Both the position numbers and the translations under genes were made by a program. Positions 16,852-24,916 of a stretch of DNA of 26,953 nucleotides are shown here, in pieces. Within the stretch, counting starts at the first letter, position 1. Each line of letters begins with the position of its first letter. The stretch comes from an uncultured Lachnospiraceae bacterium. Its GTDB lineage: Bacteria > Bacillota > Clostridia > Lachnospirales > Lachnospiraceae. The notes under the pieces are model-generated. The model was not told the DNA's origin, ran no database searches, and worked only from the letters and a program-made list of their open reading frames with translations. The DNA lies in the NCBI GenBank assembly GCA_937885345.1, contig CAKZZH010000052.1, positions 1 to 26,953 of the forward strand. Direction: 5' to 3'.

Positions 16852-16880
16852 ATTATAGCAGAATGAGGTTTCTTTCTCAA
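16852..16880 (-). promoter_or_regulatory. Strong sigma-A promoter for xfp
   Basis: On the minus strand TTGAGA (16880-16875, 5 of 6) is followed after 17 bases by a perfect TATAAT (16857-16852), which is also preceded by TGC, an extended -10. The expected start is near 16845, giving a leader of about 50 bases. The promoter strength fits a highly expressed central-carbon enzyme. Confidence 0.75.
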
Positions 16881-16905
16881 TTAATAAAATACACAAAAAA
16901 AGATT

Positions 16906-16919
16906 TGAAGGCGAAATCA
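16906..16919. promoter_or_regulatory. Possible catabolite-responsive (cre-like) element
   Basis: TGAAGGCGAAATCA agrees at 12 of 14 positions with the Firmicute cre consensus TGWAANCGNTNWCA. It lies upstream of the xfp -35 box, at about -61 to -74 from the predicted start. That is where CcpA acts as an activator for B. subtilis acetate-pathway genes. Its own symmetry is weak and a chance match is possible. Confidence 0.28.
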
Positions 16920-16958
16920 GTGTTGTGGAAAAAGTATATCCCCCGATCATACCGACTG

Positions 16959-16967
16959 TGTTATAAT
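16959..16967 (+). promoter_or_regulatory. Extended -10 promoter for the hydrolase gene
   Basis: TGT-TATAAT (16959-16967) is a perfect extended -10 element with no recognisable -35. The expected start is about 16974, inside the GGAGGTG Shine-Dalgarno sequence (16973-16979). The leader would be only about 10 bases, or the true start is a few bases upstream. Confidence 0.5.
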
Positions 16968-16983
16968 ATACCGGAGGTGTAAA

Positions 16984-17685
16984 ATGGATTCGATCAAAAG
17001 TATTGCGCGTAAGAACTGCAGGATCAATATTACAGGATATGATAAGCCGTTTGACAGAATAATGTATTTCTTCTGCGCAGAGACTGTTAATATAATTCCT
17101 CCGGAGTCGGTATGCCTGGCTATGGTATATCCCGAGGACTGGAATGATCTTATGACACCTTGGGAATATTCCGGCAAACCATTTGGCTCTCTTGTAAGGC
17201 CGGGAGCAAAAGAAGTGCTTACGGGCGGAGGTATGGAATTTGCAATTGAATTTGCCATATCAGGAACAAGGGATGTAAGAGAAGCGCTCGGACTTGACGA
17301 TGATATTCTCCAGGGAGTAGGCGGTTATTCCTTTGGAGGACTTGAAGCACTTTATATGGCTTATACCCAGCCTGTATTCGATTTCGCGGCGAGTGTGTCC
17401 GGTTCGCTCTGGTATCCCGGTGCGATGGAGTATTTTATGGGAAATGAGCCGCTCAAAGGTATAAGAGGTGTCTATCTTTCCATCGGTGCACGCGAGGCGA
17501 TGGATAAGGATGAGATGAGGTCCAAGGTTATAGATAACACCAAGGCTCTCGCAACCTGGCTCGGGGAAGATTCTCCCGGCGCAGATGACAGGGATACGTT
17601 GTTTGAACTTAATATGGGCGGGCATTTTACCGAGGTTAAAGAGCGGATAATGAGATGCCTGAATTATTGTACTACTTTGGAATGA
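16984..17685 (+). CDS. Alpha/beta-hydrolase family protein (putative esterase)
   Basis: Cytoplasmic protein of 233 residues without a signal peptide. The nucleophile elbow GYSFGG places the catalytic serine at 116. A late MGGHF supplies His214 as the likely catalytic histidine, and the segment SIGAREAMDKD (about 167-177) is where the acid would be expected. This layout resembles esterase-D/Fes-type hydrolases, but the substrate is unknown. GGAGGTG lies just before the ATG. The TPR lipoprotein gene follows after 13 bases with its ribosome-binding site overlapping this gene's stop, so they form one unit. Confidence 0.75.
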   Translation: MDSIKSIARKNCRINITGYDKPFDRIMYFFCAETVNIIPPESVCLAMVYPEDWNDLMTPWEYSGKPFGSLVRPGAKEVLTGGGMEFAIEFAISGTRDVREALGLDDDILQGVGGYSFGGLEALYMAYTQPVFDFAASVSGSLWYPGAMEYFMGNEPLKGIRGVYLSIGAREAMDKDEMRSKVIDNTKALATWLGEDSPGADDRDTLFELNMGGHFTEVKERIMRCLNYCTTLE

Positions 17686-17698
17686 GGATTTATCGGTA

Positions 17699-18862
17699 AT
17701 GAGATTTGTTAATAGATTGGCCGCTGTATTTGCGGCATGCTTTTGGGGATTATGCTTATACGGCTGCGCGGGAAAGTCTTCTCCGCTTGATGATGCGGTA
17801 GCGTCGTACGAGGCGATGCGCTATGATGAAGCACTTGAAGCTTTTTCAAAACTTACGGACAGCCCGGATTACTCTGCAAAAGCCTATGTTTATATGGGAT
17901 ACATATATTCCGTAAAGGGTGATAAAGTCGCTGCCGAAGACGCATATAATAAGGCGATCCTAACAGGCACGGATGACGGTGAAGCTTTTCGCGCTTTGGG
18001 GATTTACTACTATGATTCGGGCGCGTACGATAAGGCGGCCGAGAACTTTACAAGTGCGATCGCCAAATGTTCGACCAAGAGTGATATATATAATGATTGT
18101 CTGATATATCTTGCGGATTCTTACTTCCGTGCGGGTAAATATACGAATGCCATTGAACAGCTTACCAAGTATATAACGATAACGGACGGCAAAGAGCGTG
18201 CCAATGCGCTTTTCCTTAGGGGACGTGCCTATATTATGCTCGGCGACGAGAACGATGCGGTTCTCGACTTTGAGGAGAGCCTCAAAACAAACAACGATTA
18301 TGATATATACTGCCAGATGTATACCGCATTTTGCGATGCAGGCTATGAAGACAGGGGCAAGTCCTATCTTAAAAGGCTTCTGTCCGATGAGGGCGATGAT
18401 CATCTTCTGTACGGTAAAGTATATTATTATATGGAGGATTACAGCCAGGCCGAGAAATATCTTCTTATGGCCTATAATGACGGTGAATCGGAGGCGGTTT
18501 ATTTCCTCGCACTCGTATATGAGGCGCAGGGAGAATATACCAAATCACAGAATCTCTACACGAGTTATATGTCCGCTCATCCCAACGATCGTAAAATATA
18601 TAACCAGTACGCCGTGTCTCTTATGCAGCTTGAAAAATACGATAATGCACTGGTGTATATAGAGACAGGTCTTGAGATCAAAGATGAGATGGCGGAGTCG
18701 GACAGTGCTAATTGCAAGCAGGCCCTGATGTATAATCAGGCGGTCTGCTATGAATATTTGGGCGATTATGCGAAGGCACTTGAACTTATGACAGCGTATG
18801 TTGAGGCCTATCCGGATGATACAGCCGCGCTTAAGGAATATAATTTTCTGAAGACGAGATAA
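17699..18862 (+). CDS. TPR-repeat lipoprotein
   Basis: 387 residues. A hydrophobic N-terminus (about 7-22) ends in LYGC, giving a lipidated Cys23. The Tyr before the Gly is not typical of a lipobox, so lipidation is probable rather than certain. The rest (about 30-385) is a run of roughly nine tetratricopeptide repeats with the usual A-x-x-x-G/A-x-Y and small-residue pattern, for example AYVYMGYIYSVKGD and ALMYNQAVCYEYLGDYAKAL. It should sit on the outer face of the membrane and bind partner proteins or cell-wall components. A GAGG motif overlaps the stop of the hydrolase gene. HflX follows after 12 bases. Confidence 0.85.
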   Translation: MRFVNRLAAVFAACFWGLCLYGCAGKSSPLDDAVASYEAMRYDEALEAFSKLTDSPDYSAKAYVYMGYIYSVKGDKVAAEDAYNKAILTGTDDGEAFRALGIYYYDSGAYDKAAENFTSAIAKCSTKSDIYNDCLIYLADSYFRAGKYTNAIEQLTKYITITDGKERANALFLRGRAYIMLGDENDAVLDFEESLKTNNDYDIYCQMYTAFCDAGYEDRGKSYLKRLLSDEGDDHLLYGKVYYYMEDYSQAEKYLLMAYNDGESEAVYFLALVYEAQGEYTKSQNLYTSYMSAHPNDRKIYNQYAVSLMQLEKYDNALVYIETGLEIKDEMAESDSANCKQALMYNQAVCYEYLGDYAKALELMTAYVEAYPDDTAALKEYNFLKTR

Positions 18863-18874
18863 AAGGTAATTGGT

Positions 18875-20140
18875 GTGATGATAGCTACAAGCGAAAAAAA
18901 CGAAAAAGTAATACTGGTCGCCGTTAATACGGGAGATGGCGAACTTACCGCCAGATCCCTTGATGAACTTGAGGAACTTTGCGATACGGCAGGGGCACAG
19001 ACGGTCGGCAAGGTAATTCAGAATCTTGAACATTTTGATAAAGCGACCTATGTCGGCAAGGGCAAGGTTGATGAGATAAGAGAGCTTATCTTTGTGACCG
19101 GTGCTACGGGAATCGTGTGCGATGACGAGCTTGCGCCGGCACAGATGGCCAATCTCTCCGATGCACTTGATGTCAAAGTAATGGACAGAACAATGATAAT
19201 CCTGGATATTTTTGCTGCAAGAGCGTCCACCTCCGAGGGTAAGATTCAGGTTGAACTTGCTCAGCTCAGATACCGTTCTTCAAGGCTTATAGGTATGCGT
19301 TCGTCGCTTTCGAGACTTGGCGGTGGAATAGGAACAAGGGGCCCCGGAGAGAGCAAACTGGAGATGGACAGGCGACTGATCCATGAGAGGATAGGCCAGC
19401 TTAAAAACTCGCTTGCAAGCGTTGTAAGTCACAGAGAGCTGACGAGGAGCTCCCGAAAAAGAAGTAATATCCCCGTTGTTGCAATAGTCGGATATACCAA
19501 TGCCGGTAAATCCACGCTGCTGAATACTCTTACCGGAGCGGATGTGTTTACGGAGGATGCGCTTTTTGCAACGCTCGATCCGACAACCAGGGGGCTGGTG
19601 CTTGAGAGCGGGCAGGAGGTTCTTCTTACGGATACCGTAGGTTTTATAAGCAAGCTGCCCCATAATCTTATTGACGCTTTTAAGAGTACGCTTGAAGAGG
19701 CGATATATGCGGATATGATCCTTCATGTGGTGGATGCGTTCAATCCGGAAGCGGATTTTCAGATGCATATAGTATATGAGACGCTCGATTCTCTCGGACT
19801 TGTTGATGTGCCGATAATAACTGCATTCAACAAATATGATAAGCACGCAGATGCAAACGGATCATCGCCGAAGCCGATAAGCCATGTTTGCAAGGATTTC
19901 AGAGCAGACAGGACCGTTAACATTTCCGCCAAAACCGGTATGGGACTCGATGAGCTCAATGATGTGATTGAAGAAGTTCTCAGACAGAGTAAAATATACA
20001 TAGACAAAGTCTTTGGCTATGATAAAGCGGGTCTTATATCGCTTATAAGGAAACAAGGCCAGCTCATTTCGGAGGAATATACACCTGAAGGGATTGCTGT
20101 TAAAGCATATGTACCGCTTGAGATATACGGAAAGCTTTGA
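18875..20140 (+). CDS. hflX: GTPase HflX, ribosome-associated
   Basis: 421 residues. The GTPase binds the 50S subunit and, in E. coli and Listeria, splits stalled or antibiotic-bound 70S ribosomes. The HflX N-domain carries DELAPAQ (84-90), and the family signature GGGIGTRGPGESKLE lies at about 149-163. The G domain holds G1 GYTNAGKS (206-213), G2 Thr in DPTTRG, G3 DTVG (253-256), G4 NKYD (319-322) and a SAK G5. AAAAGG lies 8 bases before GTG 18875; ATG 18878, the next codon, is an equally possible start. It follows the TPR gene by 12 bases. Confidence 0.95.
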   Translation: MMIATSEKNEKVILVAVNTGDGELTARSLDELEELCDTAGAQTVGKVIQNLEHFDKATYVGKGKVDEIRELIFVTGATGIVCDDELAPAQMANLSDALDVKVMDRTMIILDIFAARASTSEGKIQVELAQLRYRSSRLIGMRSSLSRLGGGIGTRGPGESKLEMDRRLIHERIGQLKNSLASVVSHRELTRSSRKRSNIPVVAIVGYTNAGKSTLLNTLTGADVFTEDALFATLDPTTRGLVLESGQEVLLTDTVGFISKLPHNLIDAFKSTLEEAIYADMILHVVDAFNPEADFQMHIVYETLDSLGLVDVPIITAFNKYDKHADANGSSPKPISHVCKDFRADRTVNISAKTGMGLDELNDVIEEVLRQSKIYIDKVFGYDKAGLISLIRKQGQLISEEYTPEGIAVKAYVPLEIYGKL

Positions 20141-20218
20141 TATGATGACGACGCGCAGGGAATCATAAAACGGATTATGGCCGGCGGATAACGATCATTT
20201 ATGAGGAGGTAATAAGAC

Positions 20219-21067
20219 GTGAGTTACGCAGATGAAGTATTTATAAATATGTGCAAGGATATCCTTGAAAACGGAACGAGTACGGAGGGAGAGAAGGTGC
20301 GTCCTCACTGGGCGGACGGAGCTACTGCGTATACCATCAAAAAATTCGGAGTTGTGAACAGATACGATCTCAGTAAGGAATTCCCTCTTATAACGCTTCG
20401 TAAGACAGCGCTTAAGAGTGCGACCGATGAAATGCTTTGGATCTGGCAGAAAAAGTCCAATAATATTCACGAGCTTCACAGCCATATCTGGGATTCCTGG
20501 GCAGATGAGGACGGCTCGATAGGTAAGGCCTACGGCTATCAGCTCGGAGTAAAGCATAATTACAAAGAAGGCATGATGGATCAGGTCGACAGAGTGATCT
20601 ACGATCTTAAGAACAACCCGTTCAGCAGAAGAATCATGACCAATATATATGTTCACGCGGATCTTCACGAGATGAATCTCTATCCCTGCGCATACAGCAT
20701 GACTTTTAATGTTACGCAGAAGAAGGGTGATGATAAACTCACACTTAATGCCATTCTCAATCAGAGATCCCAGGACGTGCTTGCGGCCAATAACTGGAAT
20801 GTTGCCCAGTATGCCGTGCTGGTGCATATGCTGGCGCAGGTCTGCGATATGCATGTAGGAGAACTGGTACATGTGATCGCGGATGCTCATATTTATGACA
20901 GACATGTTCCCATAATCGAAGAGCTTATAACAAGGCCCACATATCCGGCGCCTACATTCTGGCTTAATCCGGATGTTAAAGATTTCTATGATTTTACAAG
21001 GGATGATGTCAAAGCGATCGATTATGTGACCGGACCTCAGGTGGAAAATATCCCCGTTGCGATATGA
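20219..21067 (+). CDS. thyA: Thymidylate synthase ThyA (phi3T type)
   Basis: 282 residues. Converts dUMP and methylene-tetrahydrofolate to dTMP and dihydrofolate in the cytosol. The GTG start is fixed by GAGGAGGT (20203-20210) 8 bases upstream. Catalytic Cys157 sits in YPCAYS, with phosphate-binding RR at 137-138, an RSQDVLAANNWNVAQY segment and DAHIYDRHV near the end. The Cys context lacks the PCH of E. coli ThyA but matches the B. subtilis/phi3T-like branch, so this is a subfamily trait and not a defect. The folA gene follows, so dihydrofolate made here can be recycled. The 78-base upstream gap has no clear promoter. Confidence 0.95.
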   Translation: MSYADEVFINMCKDILENGTSTEGEKVRPHWADGATAYTIKKFGVVNRYDLSKEFPLITLRKTALKSATDEMLWIWQKKSNNIHELHSHIWDSWADEDGSIGKAYGYQLGVKHNYKEGMMDQVDRVIYDLKNNPFSRRIMTNIYVHADLHEMNLYPCAYSMTFNVTQKKGDDKLTLNAILNQRSQDVLAANNWNVAQYAVLVHMLAQVCDMHVGELVHVIADAHIYDRHVPIIEELITRPTYPAPTFWLNPDVKDFYDFTRDDVKAIDYVTGPQVENIPVAI

Positions 21068-21121
21068 TCCGGCCATAAGAGTGTATGAGTGTTTGAGAGT
21101 ACTATGCGGAGGTAGGACCAA

Positions 21122-21616
21122 ATGAAAGCAATAGTTGCGGTTGATAAAAACTGGGCGATAGGAAACAAAAATCAGCTCCTTGTAAGGATTCCCGATGACC
21201 AGAAATTCTTCAGGGAGAAGACCACGGGAGGCGTCGTAATACTCGGAAGAAGGACGCTTGAGACTTTTCCGAACGGAGCCCCACTTAAGAACCGTGTAAA
21301 CATAATCATTACGACGGATCCGAATTACTGCGTTCCCGGTGCGATCGTGGTTCACAGTATTCAGGAAGCGCTTGACGCCGCCGCTGAATATGATCAGGAT
21401 AAAGTATTTGTTATCGGCGGTGAGTCCGTATACAGACAGATGGTGGATATGTGCGATACGGTTTATGTTACCAGGATCGATTACGCCTATGAGGCGGATG
21501 CGTTCTTCCCGAATCTTGACGTGAAAGAGGAGTGGGAGATGACGCAGATAAGCGAAGAACAGACATATTTTGATGTTGTGTACGAATTCGCGACATATCG
21601 TAAAAATCCTAATTAA
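21122..21616 (+). CDS. folA: Dihydrofolate reductase
   Basis: 164 residues, normal length. Reduces dihydrofolate to tetrahydrofolate with NADPH, closing the cycle opened by ThyA. Visible motifs are AVDKNWAIGNKNQLL (6-20), the active-site acid D26 in IPDD, the GRRTLE nucleotide-binding turn (42-47) and VIGGESVYRQ (97-106). GGAGGT precedes the ATG, 54 bases after thyA. The fusion GTPase gene begins 40 bases downstream, so thyA and folA probably head or belong to that operon. Confidence 0.96.
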   Translation: MKAIVAVDKNWAIGNKNQLLVRIPDDQKFFREKTTGGVVILGRRTLETFPNGAPLKNRVNIIITTDPNYCVPGAIVVHSIQEALDAAAEYDQDKVFVIGGESVYRQMVDMCDTVYVTRIDYAYEADAFFPNLDVKEEWEMTQISEEQTYFDVVYEFATYRKNPN

Positions 21617-21656
21617 AGGCATATCAGCCTTACCTGGCAATTTCCGGAGCGATCTA

Positions 21657-24251
21657 ATGAATAATCTGGCAGTGGGAATACTCGCGCATGTTGACGCGGG
21701 CAAGACAACTTTATCCGAATGCCTCCTCTATAACAGCGGAGCGATCAGGAATATGGGAAGAGTGGATAAGAAGGATGCTTATCTTGATACCCATGCGATT
21801 GAAAAGGAAAGAGGCATAACCATTTTCTCCAAGCAGGCACTTCTGAGGCTCGGAGATTATAATGTTACGCTTATCGATACTCCGGGACATACCGATTTCT
21901 CGGCAGAGACTTTCCGCGCACTTGCAATAATGGATTATGCAATCCTTGTAATAAACGGCGCTGAGGGCGTGCAAAGTCATAGCGTCACTTTGATGGAGTA
22001 TCTTGAACGTTTTCATATCCCAACATATATATTCGTTAATAAAATGGATCAGCAGCGTCGCACCAAAGCCGAGCTTATTCGTGATATAAAGGACAAACTT
22101 AAGGCCCCGGTATACGACTTTGACAATCTTACGGCCGAGGATCTTGAAGAACTTGCCATGACCGGTGAGGCGGCGATGGAGACGTATCTGGAGACGGGAG
22201 ATCTGCCTGAGGATGTTTTATCGGCGCTGATAAAGGAGAGAAGAGCCATCCCCTGTTATTTCGGTTCGGCGCTTAAAAATGAGGGCGTCATCGAATTCAT
22301 AAACGGAATGTCCAAATATATGCAGGGCAACGAATATCCCAAGGAATTTGGGGCCAGAGCTTATAAAATATCGCGCGATGAGAGCGGGGCGAGGCTTACT
22401 TTTCTTAAAATTACGGGCGGAAGTCTTCATGTCAAAAGTGATCTTGAGGGCGAGAAGATCAATCAGATAAGGATGTATTCGGGCTCCCGTTATGAGGCAG
22501 TAAGCACGGTTACGGCAGGCATGGTCTGTGCGGTTGTGGGACCTGTCGAAACATATGCCGGAGAAGGTTTCGGACTTGACGAGGGAATGCCGTTTGACAA
22601 TATGGGAAGCGTGCTTACATACAGGCTCGTCCTCCCCGATAAAGTAGATCCCATTACAGTACTTCCGGGAATCAGGCAGCTTGAAGAAGAGGAGCCTGAG
22701 CTTAATGTTATCTGGGATGACAGACTCGGCGAAATACATGTCTGTGTTATGGGAAGCATTCAGCTTGAGATACTTACAGTTCTTATAAAAGACAGGATCG
22801 GGATCGATGTCAGCTTTGACAGCGGAAGCGTCCTCTATAAAGAAACGATCAGAAACAGAGTTGAGGGCGTAGGACATTTTGAACCGCTAAGGCATTACAG
22901 CGAAGTGCATCTTATAATGGAGCCGGGCGAGGCCGGAAGCGGTATAACCATCAGAAACAGGTGCAGCACCGATATCCTCGCAAAGAGATGGCAGCATCTC
23001 GTACTTACGCATATAAGGGAGAAGACGCACAAAGGCGTACTTACGGGTTCGCCTCTTACGGATGTTGTTATCACGCTTGCTTCGGGGCGCGCTCATGAGA
23101 AACATACTATGGGCGGCGATTTCAGACAGGCCACCTACAGAGCGATCCGCCAGGGTCTTATGCAGGCTGAAAATGTACTGCTTGAGCCGTATTATGATTT
23201 TACGATAAATATCCCCTCATCCCTTGTGGGCAGGGTTATGATGGATGTGGAGAAGATGCACGGCAGGTTAAATCCACCCGAAATAGATGGGGACAGAGCC
23301 TTGATAACGGGCAGAGCTCCGGTCATCACTCTTAAGGAATATCCGGAGGAACTTACTGCAGCCTCACGAGGCGAGGGACGCATTAGTTTTGGAAAATGCA
23401 CTTATGATATCTGTCATAACAGTGATGAGATAATCGAAGAAAAGGCATATGATCCGGATGCCGATACGAGGAATCCTTCATATTCGGTATTCTGTGCGCA
23501 TGGCGGTGAGGATATCGTTATGTGGAATGAAGTCTTTTCGAGGATGCATCTTGATGCAGTGCTTGGCGCTCCCAAAGGCGCGGTCGGAACCGACCGGGGA
23601 CGCACTCAAAGAAGCGTCGCCGAACTGGATATTGCGCTCGGAACGGAAGAGATAGACCGGATACTCCGCAGTGCTTCCCATGCCAATTCGTCCGCAAAAT
23701 CACCTGCAAACAGTTGGAAATACCGGACCGGTGAAAATGCGAAAGAAACGGTGCGGGATGCAGTGAAGAAACAGGACGCGCAGCATGCACCGCTTCCCAG
23801 ATTTGTGCTGGTTGACGGATATAATGTGATACATGCCTGGAGCGAGCTGGATGAGCTTAGGAAAGAAAGTTATGAAAGCGCGAGAGGCAGGCTGCTTGAT
23901 ATTTTATGTAATTATGCAGGCGCAACGGGCTGTGAGGTTATAGCTGTGTTTGACGCATACAAAGTTCAGGGGCACAGCGTAAGCTACATGGATTACAACA
24001 ATATTCACGTGGTCTATACCGCCGAGGCGCAGACCGCGGATGCATATATAGAGCGCTTTACACATGATAACTCCGGGCGTTATGATATTACGGTGGTAAC
24101 GAGCGACGGACTTGAGCAGGTGATAATAAGAGGTGCGGGCGCCCGGCTTATCTCATCGAGAGAATTCGAGACAGAGGCAAGGCGGATCAACGACGAGCTT
24201 ATGCAGCGCTTCGGAACATCGTCCCCGAAACAGGTTAGGACGCCGATATAA
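21657..24251 (+). CDS. EF-G/Tet(M)-like translational GTPase fused to a C-terminal NYN (YacP/Rae1-like) nuclease domain
   Basis: 864 residues from ATG 21657, chosen because GGAG lies 7 bases upstream and the translation begins at the G domain. An in-frame ATG at 21570 lies inside folA and adds unrelated sequence. Residues 1-220 are the GTPase: G1 AHVDAGKT (10-17), ERGITI (51-56), DTPGH (74-78), NKMD (128-131), GSAL (203-206). Residues about 230-600 follow the domain II-V order of ribosomal-protection proteins such as Tet(M), with HFEPLRHYSEVHLIMEP at 407-423. Residues 670-715 are a Ser/Ala/Lys-rich linker. Residues about 715-850 form a NYN/PIN-like domain with acidic residues D720 (VDGYNVI), D766 (FDAYK), D795 and D817 (TSDG). 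B. subtilis Rae1 (YacP) has this fold and cleaves mRNA in the ribosomal A site. Tetracycline resistance is not established. Confidence 0.85.
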   Translation: MNNLAVGILAHVDAGKTTLSECLLYNSGAIRNMGRVDKKDAYLDTHAIEKERGITIFSKQALLRLGDYNVTLIDTPGHTDFSAETFRALAIMDYAILVINGAEGVQSHSVTLMEYLERFHIPTYIFVNKMDQQRRTKAELIRDIKDKLKAPVYDFDNLTAEDLEELAMTGEAAMETYLETGDLPEDVLSALIKERRAIPCYFGSALKNEGVIEFINGMSKYMQGNEYPKEFGARAYKISRDESGARLTFLKITGGSLHVKSDLEGEKINQIRMYSGSRYEAVSTVTAGMVCAVVGPVETYAGEGFGLDEGMPFDNMGSVLTYRLVLPDKVDPITVLPGIRQLEEEEPELNVIWDDRLGEIHVCVMGSIQLEILTVLIKDRIGIDVSFDSGSVLYKETIRNRVEGVGHFEPLRHYSEVHLIMEPGEAGSGITIRNRCSTDILAKRWQHLVLTHIREKTHKGVLTGSPLTDVVITLASGRAHEKHTMGGDFRQATYRAIRQGLMQAENVLLEPYYDFTINIPSSLVGRVMMDVEKMHGRLNPPEIDGDRALITGRAPVITLKEYPEELTAASRGEGRISFGKCTYDICHNSDEIIEEKAYDPDADTRNPSYSVFCAHGGEDIVMWNEVFSRMHLDAVLGAPKGAVGTDRGRTQRSVAELDIALGTEEIDRILRSASHANSSAKSPANSWKYRTGENAKETVRDAVKKQDAQHAPLPRFVLVDGYNVIHAWSELDELRKESYESARGRLLDILCNYAGATGCEVIAVFDAYKVQGHSVSYMDYNNIHVVYTAEAQTADAYIERFTHDNSGRYDITVVTSDGLEQVIIRGAGARLISSREFETEARRINDELMQRFGTSSPKQVRTPI

Positions 24252-24277
24252 TAAGGATCTGAACGAGGAATTATAAA

Positions 24278-24904
24278 ATGATGGAATTATATATAATAAG
24301 GCATGGCGAGACGGACTGGAATGTTCAGAAGAAACTTCAGGGCAGAAGCGACACCGAACTTAACGAATACGGCATTAAGCTTGCCGAGATCACATCGGAA
24401 GCTCTTAAGGATATTGACTTTGATATTATTTATTCAAGCCCGCTTAAGAGGGCATATACCACGGCCGAGATCATGAAGCGCGACCGCGACATACCTCTTA
24501 TCAAGGATGACAGGCTTATTGAGATGTGTTTCGGAATATATGAAGGTGCGCCTGCGAGTGAGGTACCTGCGAATTTTAAGAATTTCTTCGATGACCCTGC
24601 ACATTATACGGCGCCGCCCCAAGGTGAGACCTACGAAGAGGTTGTTGCAAGGGCGCAGGATTTTATTGATAATGTGATCGTTCCGGCGTCTGAGACGATG
24701 AAAAGGATGATGATCGTGGCGCACGGTGCGCTTAACAGAGGCATTATGATCTCGCTTAATCACGAAGGCATCGATAAATTCTGGTCCGGAGTGTTTCAGC
24801 GTAATTGCTGCGTTAATATTTTCGAGATTGACGGTAATGATTATACAATGATCGAGAACGGTAAAATATTCTATGAACCCGAGACAAGAGGCGGGTTTAC
24901 ATAG
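24278..24904 (+). CDS. Histidine phosphatase (phosphoglycerate mutase-like) family protein
   Basis: 208 residues. The N-terminal RHGET (8-12) places the phospho-accepting His at 9; the phosphate pocket includes R58 in SSPLKRAYTTAE and the second His at 149 (VAHGALNRG). This branch contains broad phosphatases (CobC, PhoE, GpmB-like) and the substrate cannot be read from sequence. GAGGA lies 8 bases before ATG 24278, with a second ATG directly after. It is 26 bases downstream of the GTPase-NYN gene and 12 bases upstream of mnmA, so it is part of the same unit. Confidence 0.88.
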   Translation: MMELYIIRHGETDWNVQKKLQGRSDTELNEYGIKLAEITSEALKDIDFDIIYSSPLKRAYTTAEIMKRDRDIPLIKDDRLIEMCFGIYEGAPASEVPANFKNFFDDPAHYTAPPQGETYEEVVARAQDFIDNVIVPASETMKRMMIVAHGALNRGIMISLNHEGIDKFWSGVFQRNCCVNIFEIDGNDYTMIENGKIFYEPETRGGFT

Positions 24905-24916
24905 AGGAGGCGGACT

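Noticed and set aside
20137..20166. TTGATA-18-AATCAT as a promoter for thyA
   Set aside because: The -35 overlaps the hflX stop and the -10 has only 4 of 6 matches. It is too weak to list as a feature.
20684..20700. Loss of the PCH active-site context in ThyA
   Set aside because: The catalytic Cys157 is present. The PCAYS-type context belongs to the phi3T/B. subtilis branch of thymidylate synthases and is not a defect.
20195..21703. Minus-strand open frame of about 500 codons opposite thyA and folA
   Set aside because: It mirrors two certain genes, has no ribosome-binding site and gives a His/Arg/Ile-rich translation without motifs. It results from codon bias on the coding strand.
21657..24251. 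Simple call as a tetracycline-resistance gene
   Set aside because: Only the EF-G/Tet(M)-like core is visible. The C-terminal region differs from Tet(M) and carries a nuclease domain, and similarity to this superfamily does not show resistance.
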